From: Propionibacterium sp.
GTDB lineage: Bacteria > Actinomycetota > Actinomycetes > Propionibacteriales > Propionibacteriaceae
NCBI GenBank assembly: GCA_012839035.1
Contig: DUOB01000023.1
Coordinates: forward strand, 1 to 64,000
Direction: 5' to 3'
DNA length: 64,000 nucleotides
Part shown: piece by piece, positions 56,759-64,000 of the stretch
How the letters are laid out: each line of letters starts with the position of its first letter
How positions within the stretch are numbered: position 1 is the stretch's first letter
The notes under the pieces: generated by a model
The model's input: only the letters and a program-made list of their open reading frames with translations
What the model was told of the DNA's origin: nothing
Database searches by the model: none
Made by a program: the position numbers and the translations under genes

Positions 56759-59080
56759 TCAGCGTTGGGTGGTGAGCACCGGTTGGTGACGACGTCCGCC
56801 CACCGCCAGCGCACCCTGCAGATCCGTGCGCAGCACCTGTTGCCCGGACTGCTCCAACAGCCGCAAGGTTCTTGATGCCGGGTGCCCATAGTCGTTGTCC
56901 TCCCCAACACTCACCAGCGCAATTCCCGGCCCGACTGCCCGCAGGAAGGCTTCATCCTGGCGACCGGACCCGTGGTGCGGAACGGTGACGATGTCCGCCC
57001 GCAGTTCGGCGCCCGCGCGGAGCAAGGCTCGCTGCCCCGTGGGCTCGACGTCACCGGTGAGCAGGACGCGAAGACCACCCACCTCTGCCATCGCCACGAC
57101 ACCGGCATCGTTCTCCGCCGAGGACTCCCCGTCGGACGTTGCCACCACCTGTGGCACCGATACCGGCCCGAGTGTGCGCCATCGCACGTCTCCTATGCGC
57201 AACTGCTGTCCCGGCCACGCTGCCGCCAGTGGCACGCCCAGGCTGGCGGTCTCTGCGCGTACTCTCTCCGCGGCCCCTGCGGGCGAAGCCAACGGAGATA
57301 CAAGAACCATCCCGACGGGACGTCGCCCCAGGATCGCGGAACGCCCCTCGAAGTGATCGCTGTGATAGTGGGACAGCACCAGCAGGGGCACCGAGTGGAT
57401 CCCGAGCTGGTCCAGGCATCGCTCCATGAGCCTCGGGTCCGGGCCGGTGTCCACCACGACTGCGGCTCGCTCGCCTGCGCGAAGGACCGTCGCACTGCCC
57501 TGGCCGACATCACAGGCCACGACAAGCCAGGCATCCGGCGGCCAACCGGGCACGATCTGAGGTTGAGCAACAAGGGCGATCATCACCGCACTCGCCCCGA
57601 GAGAGGACCAGCGCGACGCCAACAGCCACCCGCAGAGGAGGAAGCCTGCCACGCAGCCCACCCCGATCACGACGAGCCCGGCTGCACTGGTCGGCCAGGT
57701 CCAAGCCGCTCCGGGCAGCCCGGCCCCGGCTCCGGCGACCCAGATGATCCCCTGCGCACACCAGCCAGCCAACCACCCCGTGAACTCCGCTGCCGGCAGC
57801 CAAACGACCGACAACCCTGCGGTAGCAAACCCGAGCACCGTGGCCGGTCCGACAAAAGGCCCCGCGAGAGCGTTGGTCACCAACCCGACCACCGAGACCT
57901 CACCGGAGATGGCTGTCACCACCGGCTGGGTCGCCAGTTGCGCGGCCAGTGGGACAGTCACCGCCTCTGCGATCGGCCGCGGCAACCACGTCATCCGATC
58001 TCGCCACAGGGCCGACCAACCGATGATCCCCGCGGACGCCAGCACCGACAACGCGAAGCCGACCGACCGCCCCAGCCATGGATCGATCAGCACCAGCGCG
58101 ATAACCGCTGTGCACAGATGCCGCGCTCCCTTGCCCGGCTGCGCGTGGCCACCCAATGCTGCCAGGGCCACGAGCCCCATCGCGGACGCTCGCAGGACGC
58201 TCGGTTCGGTCCGGCACAAAGCGATGAAAATCACCACCCCAGCGACACCCACCACGTGCAGCCATCTCCCACGCACTCCGAGCCACCGGGCAACGGTCAA
58301 CAGAAAGGCCAACATGAGGGAGAGATTCGCCCCGGAAACCGCGGTGAGATGGGTGAGCCCCGTGGTCCGGAAATCATCAGTCAGCTCGGCTGTCTGGAGC
58401 GAGACGTCACCGACGACGAGGGCCGGCACGAGTGCTCGCCGATCAATGGGCAGGTCCTCGACAGCCGCCCGCAGTCCCGCCCGCACGCCCTCAACCGCGG
58501 TGGCAGCCCGCCCCGGCGGTCGAACGATCTGCGGAGGCGAACGAAGGGAGGCGAATGCGACGGATGGCCCGGAGTCGGTCGGCGCCAGTCTCACCGAAGC
58601 CTGCGCAGTGGTGCCGGCCACCAGCGTGGCGAGTTCCGCACCGTTGTCCCAGCCACTCGTCAGGTGGGCTTGCTGGCGCCCTGTGAAGGCTTCTCCCCGA
58701 CCTTCCACCCGCACGACGTCGACGACGGCGGTGACCGTTCGCCCACCGAAGCGGGAATGCTCCCGAACACGCGGATCTCCCTTGAGCACGAATTCGATTT
58801 CGACGACCGCGCGCTCACCGGCCAGGTGCGCCAACGGGGACGTCGCGTAGTGCTGGAACCGAATGGCCGAAAGGCCCCCCACCACGATCAGGACCAACGC
58901 CACGCCGCCCACCAGCGCGGAGCGCCGCACCCCTGCCAACAGCACACACAGCGCACCCGCAGCGAACAGACCGATGAGCACTCGGCGCTGCCCGCCCATC
59001 CCGATCCAAGCTGCCGCCCAGGCCGCCATGCCCAGCGGGACCAGTCGAAGGTCTCGTCGCACCCCCGAGGAGTCCTGCAC
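56759..59080 (-). CDS. comEC: ComEC/Rec2 DNA-uptake channel protein
   Basis: A 773-residue membrane protein that transports single-stranded DNA into the cell in naturally competent bacteria. The N-terminal OB-like DUF4131 region (1-190) precedes the Competence membrane domain with TGLTHLTAVSGANLSLML and about ten helices (200-500). A C-terminal metallo-beta-lactamase-like domain begins LVVACDVGQGSATVL and has LVLSHYHSDHFEG and VPHHGSGRQD, so the predicted nuclease metal site is kept. It starts directly after comEA. No comEB or type IV pilus genes are in the window. Confidence 0.95.
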   Translation of the reverse strand: MQDSSGVRRDLRLVPLGMAAWAAAWIGMGGQRRVLIGLFAAGALCVLLAGVRRSALVGGVALVLIVVGGLSAIRFQHYATSPLAHLAGERAVVEIEFVLKGDPRVREHSRFGGRTVTAVVDVVRVEGRGEAFTGRQQAHLTSGWDNGAELATLVAGTTAQASVRLAPTDSGPSVAFASLRSPPQIVRPPGRAATAVEGVRAGLRAAVEDLPIDRRALVPALVVGDVSLQTAELTDDFRTTGLTHLTAVSGANLSLMLAFLLTVARWLGVRGRWLHVVGVAGVVIFIALCRTEPSVLRASAMGLVALAALGGHAQPGKGARHLCTAVIALVLIDPWLGRSVGFALSVLASAGIIGWSALWRDRMTWLPRPIAEAVTVPLAAQLATQPVVTAISGEVSVVGLVTNALAGPFVGPATVLGFATAGLSVVWLPAAEFTGWLAGWCAQGIIWVAGAGAGLPGAAWTWPTSAAGLVVIGVGCVAGFLLCGWLLASRWSSLGASAVMIALVAQPQIVPGWPPDAWLVVACDVGQGSATVLRAGERAAVVVDTGPDPRLMERCLDQLGIHSVPLLVLSHYHSDHFEGRSAILGRRPVGMVLVSPLASPAGAAERVRAETASLGVPLAAAWPGQQLRIGDVRWRTLGPVSVPQVVATSDGESSAENDAGVVAMAEVGGLRVLLTGDVEPTGQRALLRAGAELRADIVTVPHHGSGRQDEAFLRAVGPGIALVSVGEDNDYGHPASRTLRLLEQSGQQVLRTDLQGALAVGGRRHQPVLTTQR

Positions 59081-59081
59081 C

Positions 59082-60032
59082 TCACACCGTCACGTGCGGA
59101 GCGATTTCCGCGAACGTCTTGGGCCCAATCCCCGGCACCTCCTGCAGTTCCTCGATGCGAGTGAACCGGTGCTCCGTGCGCCACGCCACGATCTTCTCGG
59201 CGGTGACGGGCCCCACCCCCGGCAACGCATCCAACTGGGCCGCCGTCGCCGTATTGAGATTGACCTTGCCGCTGGTGCCACCCGACGGGCCCTCCGCAGC
59301 CCCGCCAGCCGACACATCCGCGCCTCGCACTGCGCTGACGCCCCGTTGTCCCCCGATGACCACCTGCTGACCGTCGAACAACTCCTGAGCCAGATTGAGC
59401 TCACCCGGCCTCGCGTCATCAGTCAGACCGCCGGCAGCCTCGATGGCATCCGCCACCCGAGCACCCACTTGCAGCGAGTGCACACCAGGCGCTCGCACCT
59501 CACCGACCACGTGGATGCGGATCGGAGCAGTCGTCGGGCTGGGCGCGGGCTCCGGTGGTCCACCAATGTGTGCCTCGGTGATCACCGGTGCCGACACAGG
59601 CGCAGGAGGGTCCACCGGCACCGCGCGAGCTCGGGTCAACGCAAACACCGCAATGAGCACCCCCACCGCCAGAACCACGCCGATGACCAGGACATGCTGG
59701 CGAGTGAATGGGCTGGACAGCATCCTCCGGCCAAGACGTGTCTCGCCCCGAGCAGGGGACCCTTGGTCCGCGGCATCCTCATGGGATTCCGCCACGAGCG
59801 GATGCTCCGTGGCCGGATCCGCGGCGTCCCCGGTCCGCCTCGGCGGGGCAACGCCCGTGTCGTTCGCTTCCTGGTCGGCTCCGAGGACGAGACCGCCCAG
59901 CATCGGACGCGGGCGGAGGATCGTGCGCAGCGCAGCCTCCGACACAGCTGACTCTCGAGCGGAGTCCGTGACGATGCGGTCCAACCGCTCGCGCACATAG
60001 TCGGTCAGAACGTCATCGTGTCGTCGCCTCAT
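59082..60032 (-). CDS. comEA: ComEA DNA receptor for competence
   Basis: A 316-residue membrane-anchored DNA-binding protein. The first 115 residues are charged and cytoplasmic; one helix at about 113-135 (VLVIGVVLAVGVLIAVFAL) anchors it. A SLBB domain follows (about 165-225: IRIHVVGEVRAPGVHSLQVGARV), then a C-terminal double HhH domain (about 250-316: VNLNTATAAQLDALPGVGPVTAEKI and VPGIGPKTFAEI). The comEC gene starts 1 base after its stop codon, so they form an operon. The N-terminal cytoplasmic extension is longer than in Bacillus, as in other actinobacteria. Confidence 0.94.
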   Translation of the reverse strand: MRRRHDDVLTDYVRERLDRIVTDSARESAVSEAALRTILRPRPMLGGLVLGADQEANDTGVAPPRRTGDAADPATEHPLVAESHEDAADQGSPARGETRLGRRMLSSPFTRQHVLVIGVVLAVGVLIAVFALTRARAVPVDPPAPVSAPVITEAHIGGPPEPAPSPTTAPIRIHVVGEVRAPGVHSLQVGARVADAIEAAGGLTDDARPGELNLAQELFDGQQVVIGGQRGVSAVRGADVSAGGAAEGPSGGTSGKVNLNTATAAQLDALPGVGPVTAEKIVAWRTEHRFTRIEELQEVPGIGPKTFAEIAPHVTV

Positions 60033-60166
60033 GACCCATGTATGCGTGGTCCGGAGCCCAGCGGGTCAGGATGGCGATCCTCTTGTGGACACGTGACAAA
60101 CGACCGCATGTGCTGTGGACAACCTCGCAGGAGTCAAGTCCTCGCCCGAGTCAGTCTTCGTCCGAG

Positions 60167-60835
60167 TCAGTCCTCGTCCGGCTCGTCGGTCTCGACCGCC
60201 GACTCCTCCGTCTCTTCCGACTGCGGCTCGGGCAGGTGCAGGCGGCAGCCACCATGGACGAAAGGCTCCAGCTCGACATCCTGATGACTGATCGCCCGCA
60301 GGAAGCCCTGGTGCATCGTGCACACGGCATCCGGATTGTTGTGTGCCGCTGCGAGCACAGGGCAGGTTTCCAGCAAAAGCGTTCGAGGGCTTTCCTGCAC
60401 AGGCTCGAAACCCATGCGCTGCAGGAGATCGATCAGCGACTCGTCGGAGTCCATGCCCTCCGCCCACCGCTGGCCCACTTCGAGCGAGTCCGCCTGCAAA
60501 TCCTTGGACGTTGCTTTGAGCTGCTGGACCAGCGCATCGACCAGTGCAGCATATTCCCGAGTGCTGCGCAGCGGAGAACTCTCCGTCCGCACCTGATAGG
60601 CGATCGCCGGACGACCGCGGCCCTCCGGGGGCAACCGGTCCCGCGTCACGAAGCCCAGATCGACGAGAGCCTCCAAGTGCTCCCGGATTGTGTTCGGATG
60701 CTGACCGCTGCTGTGCGACACGGACTGCACCGTGACGGCTTCGCCCGACTCGACGAGGTAAGCCAAGACCGCCGCGCGTGCTGCGGACAGTCTCAGGGAC
60801 GGTTCAGCCACCGGCCGCGGTCCCAAAGTTGCCAC
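60167..60835 (-). CDS. Winged-helix transcriptional regulator with C-terminal cysteines
   Basis: A 222-residue regulator. The N-terminal winged helix (about 12-75) has VTVQSVSHSSGQHPNTIREHLEAL and GFVTRDRLPPEGRGRP. The C-terminal region carries three Cys, LLETCPVLAAAH, DAVCTMHQ and HGGCRLHL, and a His, a layout like Fe-S or metal-binding regulators of the SufR group. The last 17 residues are acidic. Iron-sulfur binding is inferred from the Cys pattern only. It is divergent from the EEP gene; no obvious suf genes are near. Confidence 0.82.
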   Translation of the reverse strand: MATLGPRPVAEPSLRLSAARAAVLAYLVESGEAVTVQSVSHSSGQHPNTIREHLEALVDLGFVTRDRLPPEGRGRPAIAYQVRTESSPLRSTREYAALVDALVQQLKATSKDLQADSLEVGQRWAEGMDSDESLIDLLQRMGFEPVQESPRTLLLETCPVLAAAHNNPDAVCTMHQGFLRAISHQDVELEPFVHGGCRLHLPEPQSEETEESAVETDEPDED

Positions 60836-60950
60836 GAATCAGATCATAACGCGAGGTGACAATAAACACACTCATACCAGCACAAACGACTGCACCCTGC
60901 GCCCCTGGGAAACGTAATTGGCCCCTAGACCGGTATACGTCAGCGCTTGA

Positions 60951-61964
60951 ATGCGCTTGGCTCGGGGCATGACGAAAGCCTCGAAGCCGACCGGGAAAGC
61001 CTTCTCGACCATGCTGCTCCTTGCCGCCGGCGTGGCGGCCATTCCGGCGGTCGGGGCACTGCTGCTTGGGCTGTCACCCACACTGCAGCTGCTGTCCACC
61101 AGGACAGTGCAGGCAGCAGCATTCGTACACTTCGGGATCATCGCCTGGCTCGTAGCGCTCCTGCTGGTCGGCTTCGCCGCCCTCCGCGTACGCCGCACCT
61201 GGGTGGCGGCGCTGGGTCTGCCCCTGGCTGCCGGTCTGGTGTGGCAGTTGTCCTGGATAGCACCGTTCTATCGGTCCGACCAGGTGGCACATCGGACGCC
61301 GCTGAGCGTGGCCGTCATCAACCTCGACTGGGGCCGCGGGGACCTGGACCAGCTCATCCGAAAGATCGATGACGCGGACACCGTCGTCCTGATCGAGATT
61401 GATCACGAGACTCGTGCCGAGCTGAGACTCAGAGGCTTTGCGCGGGCGTACCCCCATCAGGTCCACAAGGGCACCGGAGCCGCCGGCACCTCGATCTATT
61501 CCCGGTTGCCGCTGGACAACCTGGGCTCGGGTGGGACGACGTTCGGGTCCCCGCTCGCTCGCATCCACCACGACACCGGCCCCATTCTGCTCATGGGCGT
61601 CCATCCGGTGAACCCGATGGGGGGCCGGGATCCCTGGTTCACCGACGCGCGGTCGCTGCGCGAGCACATCCGCCCGCATGTGGGTGAGCCGCTCGTGGTG
61701 GCGGGCGACTTCAACGCGATCGACCGACACGCCACCCTGCGCCCGCTGCTCGAGGAGGATGGTCTGAGCTCCACCGCCAGGATCACCGGCGCGGGCCTAC
61801 CCCGCACGTGGCCGACCGCCGGCCCGGGATCCCGGTTCGGACCCCTGATCGGGATCGACCACGTGCTGGTCTCACCATCGATGACCGCGGTCAGCCACCG
61901 ACAGTTCGAGATCGACAACACCGACCACGCAGGCCTTTGGGTCGAGGTCGCAAAACGGGCGTGA
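60951..61964 (+). CDS. Endonuclease/exonuclease/phosphatase-family membrane protein
   Basis: A 337-residue protein with three N-terminal membrane helices (about 20-105) and an EEP hydrolase domain (about 120-335). Catalytic elements include VIEIDHETR (metal Glu), GAAGTSIYSR, LLMGVHPVNP, VVAGDFNA (Asp/Asn pair) and the terminal NTDHAGLWVEV (Asp-His). The active site probably faces the exterior. Substrate could be a phospholipid, nucleotide or nucleic acid. The ATG at 60951 is the ORF track start; ATG at 60969 (MTKASK) is equally possible. Confidence 0.88.
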   Translation: MRLARGMTKASKPTGKAFSTMLLLAAGVAAIPAVGALLLGLSPTLQLLSTRTVQAAAFVHFGIIAWLVALLLVGFAALRVRRTWVAALGLPLAAGLVWQLSWIAPFYRSDQVAHRTPLSVAVINLDWGRGDLDQLIRKIDDADTVVLIEIDHETRAELRLRGFARAYPHQVHKGTGAAGTSIYSRLPLDNLGSGGTTFGSPLARIHHDTGPILLMGVHPVNPMGGRDPWFTDARSLREHIRPHVGEPLVVAGDFNAIDRHATLRPLLEEDGLSSTARITGAGLPRTWPTAGPGSRFGPLIGIDHVLVSPSMTAVSHRQFEIDNTDHAGLWVEVAKRA

Positions 61965-61970
61965 TCACGG

Positions 61971-64000
61971 TCAGGCCGGGACGATGCTCACCAGCTTTGG
62001 TGCCCGGACGATGATCTGACGGATCTCCCGGTCGCCGAGGGAACGCTGCACGTTGGCGTCCGCCAGCGCGAGCGCCTTCAGTTCGTCCTCCGAGACATCC
62101 GGCGAGACCGGGAGCTTGGCCCGGACCTTGCCCTTGACCTGCACGACACAGGTGACGGATTCGTTGACGAGCAACGCGGGATCGACGACCGGCCAGGACG
62201 CGTTGGCGACCGACGGCTGATGGCCGAGCGCCTCCCACATGTCTTCGGCGATATAGGGCGCGAAGAGGCTCAGCGCAATCGTCACGGTCTCGGCCGCCTC
62301 CCGCACGGCGGGATCGGCGGCGCCGGCGCCGCTGTCGATCGTCTTGCGGGTGGCATTGACCAGCTCCATGATCCGGGCAACGGCCACGTTGAACCGCTGC
62401 GAATCGAGCAGTTGGTTCAGCTCGTTGACGACGTGGTGGGTCACCCGTCGCAGCGCCACATCACCACCCGCCGGGTCGATCCCCGGCTCGCTCGTGACGT
62501 CCTCGGCGATCCGCAGGGCCCGCTGCAGGAAGCGCAGTGTCGATGCCGGCGACAGATCGGCCCAGTCGATGTCCTCCTCCGGCGGGCCCGCGAAGACAAC
62601 CGTGGTGCGGATCGCGTCCACGCCGAACTTGTCGATCTGCACGCCGAGGTCGACACCGTTGCCGAGCGACTTGGACATGGCCTTGCCCTCGTTGATGACC
62701 TGGCCCTGGTTCAGCAGCTTCTGCATCGGCTCGATGAAATCGACCATCCCCATGTCGTGGAGGACCTTGGTGAAGAAGCGCATATAGAGCAGGTGGAGGA
62801 TGGCGTGCTCCACCCCGCCCACGTATTGCGCCACCGGCATCCAGCGCCGCACATCCTCCGGGTCGAACGGACCGCCGTCATAGCCCGGGGAGCAATAGCG
62901 ATAGAAATACCAGGACGAGTCAACGAACGTGTCCATGGTGTCGGTGTCCCGTTCGGCTTGGCCACCGCAGGTGGGGCAGGCAACCTCGCGCCATGCGGCG
63001 GCGTCGGGGCCGGCCAGCGGCGCAGTGCCCTTCGGCTGGAGCGCCGCGCCCCGCAGGTCCGGCAGTTCCACCGGCAGCTGGTCGTCCGGCACCGGCACTT
63101 CGCCGCAGCTCGGGCAGTGAATGATCGGGATCGGGCAGCCCCAGAACCGCTGCCGGCTCAGGAGCCAGTCGCGCAGCCGGAAGGTAATGGCACCGCGGCC
63201 CTCGCCCTTGGCCTCGAGCGCCGCGATGATGCGGCTGACGCCCGACACCTTGTCGGTCAGCCCGTCCAGCTCACCGGAGTTGACATAGGCACCGTCGCCG
63301 GTGGTGGCGACGAAGGACTCCGCCGGGTCTGCCTCACCGGTGTCCACAACCATCCGCACGGGGAGGTCATAGGTCTTGGCGAAGTCGAGGTCACGCTGAT
63401 CGTGGGCCGGGACGGCCATGACGGCACCCGTGCCATAGTCGGCCAGCACATAGTCCGCCGCCCACACGGGCATCCGCTCACCGTTCACCGGATTGATCGC
63501 ATGCACGCCCAGGAACACCCCGGTCTTGGGGCGTTCGGTCGACTGGCGCTCGATCTCGGTGGCCTGCTTGGTCTTCTCCAGATAGGCCTCGAACTCCGCA
63601 CGCTGTTCGTCGGAGACGATCTCATCCGCGAGCGCCGCCTCCGGCGCGACCACGAAGAACGTGGCGCCGAAGAGGGTGTCGGGCCGGGTCGTGAACACGG
63701 TCACCGGCTCTTCGCGGCCCTCGATGACGAAGTCCACATAGGCGCCCTCGGAGCGACCGATCCAGTTGCGCTGCATCGCCAGCACGCGGTCCGGCCAGTT
63801 GCCCTCGAGGAGCTTCATGTCATCGAGCAGCCGATCGGCATAGTCGGTGATCTTGAAATACCACTGGTTCAGCTGCCGCTTGGTCACCGGCGAGCTGCAG
63901 CGTTCACACAGCCCCTGCACCACCTGTTCGTTGGCGAGCACCGTCTGGCAGCTCGGGCACCAGTTGACGAACGAGTTCTTCCGATAGGCAAGGCCCCGCT
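61971..64000 (-). CDS. leuS: Leucyl-tRNA synthetase, 3' part (runs off the window)
   Basis: At least 676 residues of LeuS, the enzyme charging tRNA-Leu. The frame is open to the window edge, where [19 protein letters not shown] continues upstream of the Met listed in the track; the HIGH motif lies outside. Visible parts: the zinc-binding C-x2-C segments (CPSC, CERC), the CP1 editing domain with [13 protein letters not shown], the insert with CPSCGEVP and CPTCGGQ, the catalytic KMSKS loop as AMSKSLGNG, and the anticodon-binding end. Intact as far as seen. Converges with the EEP gene. Confidence 0.98.
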   Translation of the reverse strand, partial: RGLAYRKNSFVNWCPSCQTVLANEQVVQGLCERCSSPVTKRQLNQWYFKITDYADRLLDDMKLLEGNWPDRVLAMQRNWIGRSEGAYVDFVIEGREEPVTVFTTRPDTLFGATFFVVAPEAALADEIVSDEQRAEFEAYLEKTKQATEIERQSTERPKTGVFLGVHAINPVNGERMPVWAADYVLADYGTGAVMAVPAHDQRDLDFAKTYDLPVRMVVDTGEADPAESFVATTGDGAYVNSGELDGLTDKVSGVSRIIAALEAKGEGRGAITFRLRDWLLSRQRFWGCPIPIIHCPSCGEVPVPDDQLPVELPDLRGAALQPKGTAPLAGPDAAAWREVACPTCGGQAERDTDTMDTFVDSSWYFYRYCSPGYDGGPFDPEDVRRWMPVAQYVGGVEHAILHLLYMRFFTKVLHDMGMVDFIEPMQKLLNQGQVINEGKAMSKSLGNGVDLGVQIDKFGVDAIRTTVVFAGPPEEDIDWADLSPASTLRFLQRALRIAEDVTSEPGIDPAGGDVALRRVTHHVVNELNQLLDSQRFNVAVARIMELVNATRKTIDSGAGAADPAVREAAETVTIALSLFAPYIAEDMWEALGHQPSVANASWPVVDPALLVNESVTCVVQVKGKVRAKLPVSPDVSEDELKALALADANVQRSLGDREIRQIIVRAPKLVSIVPA

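Noticed and set aside
56882-59164. 760-aa plus-strand ORF
   Set aside because: It is antisense to comEC over its whole length and consists of low-complexity Arg/Pro/Gln sequence.

Overview
High-GC actinobacterial chromosome segment, most likely from the order Propionibacteriales and perhaps Propionibacteriaceae. This is inferred from gene content and codon use; no 16S gene is present. The block pcrA - M23 peptidase - sucC - sucD - PerM-like - purN - purH matches, from memory, the order around Rv0949-Rv0957 of Mycobacterium tuberculosis, which supports an actinomycete. Nearly all genes are housekeeping genes with strong third-position GC. I see no tRNA, rRNA, CRISPR array or prophage.

Layout. 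0.1-7.8 kb: a DUF4190 protein, then a leftward operon (PerM-like membrane protein, purN, purH, folD, DUF3017) that finishes IMP synthesis and makes its folate cofactors, then a large membrane-anchored protein with a duplicated sensor-like domain. 7.9-15.9 kb: sucD-sucC, a stand-alone B12-binding protein, an M23 envelope peptidase, pcrA helicase and a cardiolipin-synthase-like PLD protein. 15.9-16.4 kb: non-coding, with a 73-bp tandem repeat. 16.4-20.9 kb: a GlsB/YeaQ protein and a five-gene envelope-stress module (LuxR-type regulator, PspC-histidine kinase, PspC-toastrack protein, small membrane protein, PspC protein). 21-34.6 kb: guaA, a large lipoprotein, cysK, an Nei/Fpg glycosylase, chorismate mutase, guaB3, guaB, an SDR epimerase, an MptB-like mannosyltransferase and CIRCE-controlled groES-groEL. 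35-38.2 kb: a glycine-betaine/proline ABC transporter operon.

38.2-49 kb is the accessory-looking part. It holds two tandem paralogous membrane genes of unknown function, one cut by an IS256-family element; two VTT-domain paralogues; a frameshifted hemerythrin-like gene; a truncated sigma-factor remnant; ligD (Pol-PE-Lig); a divergent pair of small helix-turn-helix proteins with Cys/His-rich tails; a peroxiredoxin behind a perfect palindrome; and an LLM-class oxidoreductase.

49-64 kb: a methyltransferase, a GNAT protein, a hemerythrin protein, a two-gene operon resembling tmsA-tmsB (10-methyl fatty acid synthesis), a small (p)ppGpp synthetase, a low-molecular-weight phosphatase, a DUF4328 protein, comEA-comEC, a Cys-containing winged-helix regulator, an EEP-family phosphohydrolase and the 3' part of leuS running off the window.

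Functional themes are purine synthesis (purN, purH, guaA, guaB, guaB3), envelope maintenance and stress (PspC module, M23, PLD, MptB-like, tmsAB-like) and DNA repair or uptake (pcrA, nei, ligD, comEA/EC). No wholly new multi-gene system is certain. The best candidates are the divergent Cys/His-tailed pair at 45.5-46.3 kb, the DDxxxLHE membrane paralogues at 38.2-40.9 kb and the PspC-toastrack module.
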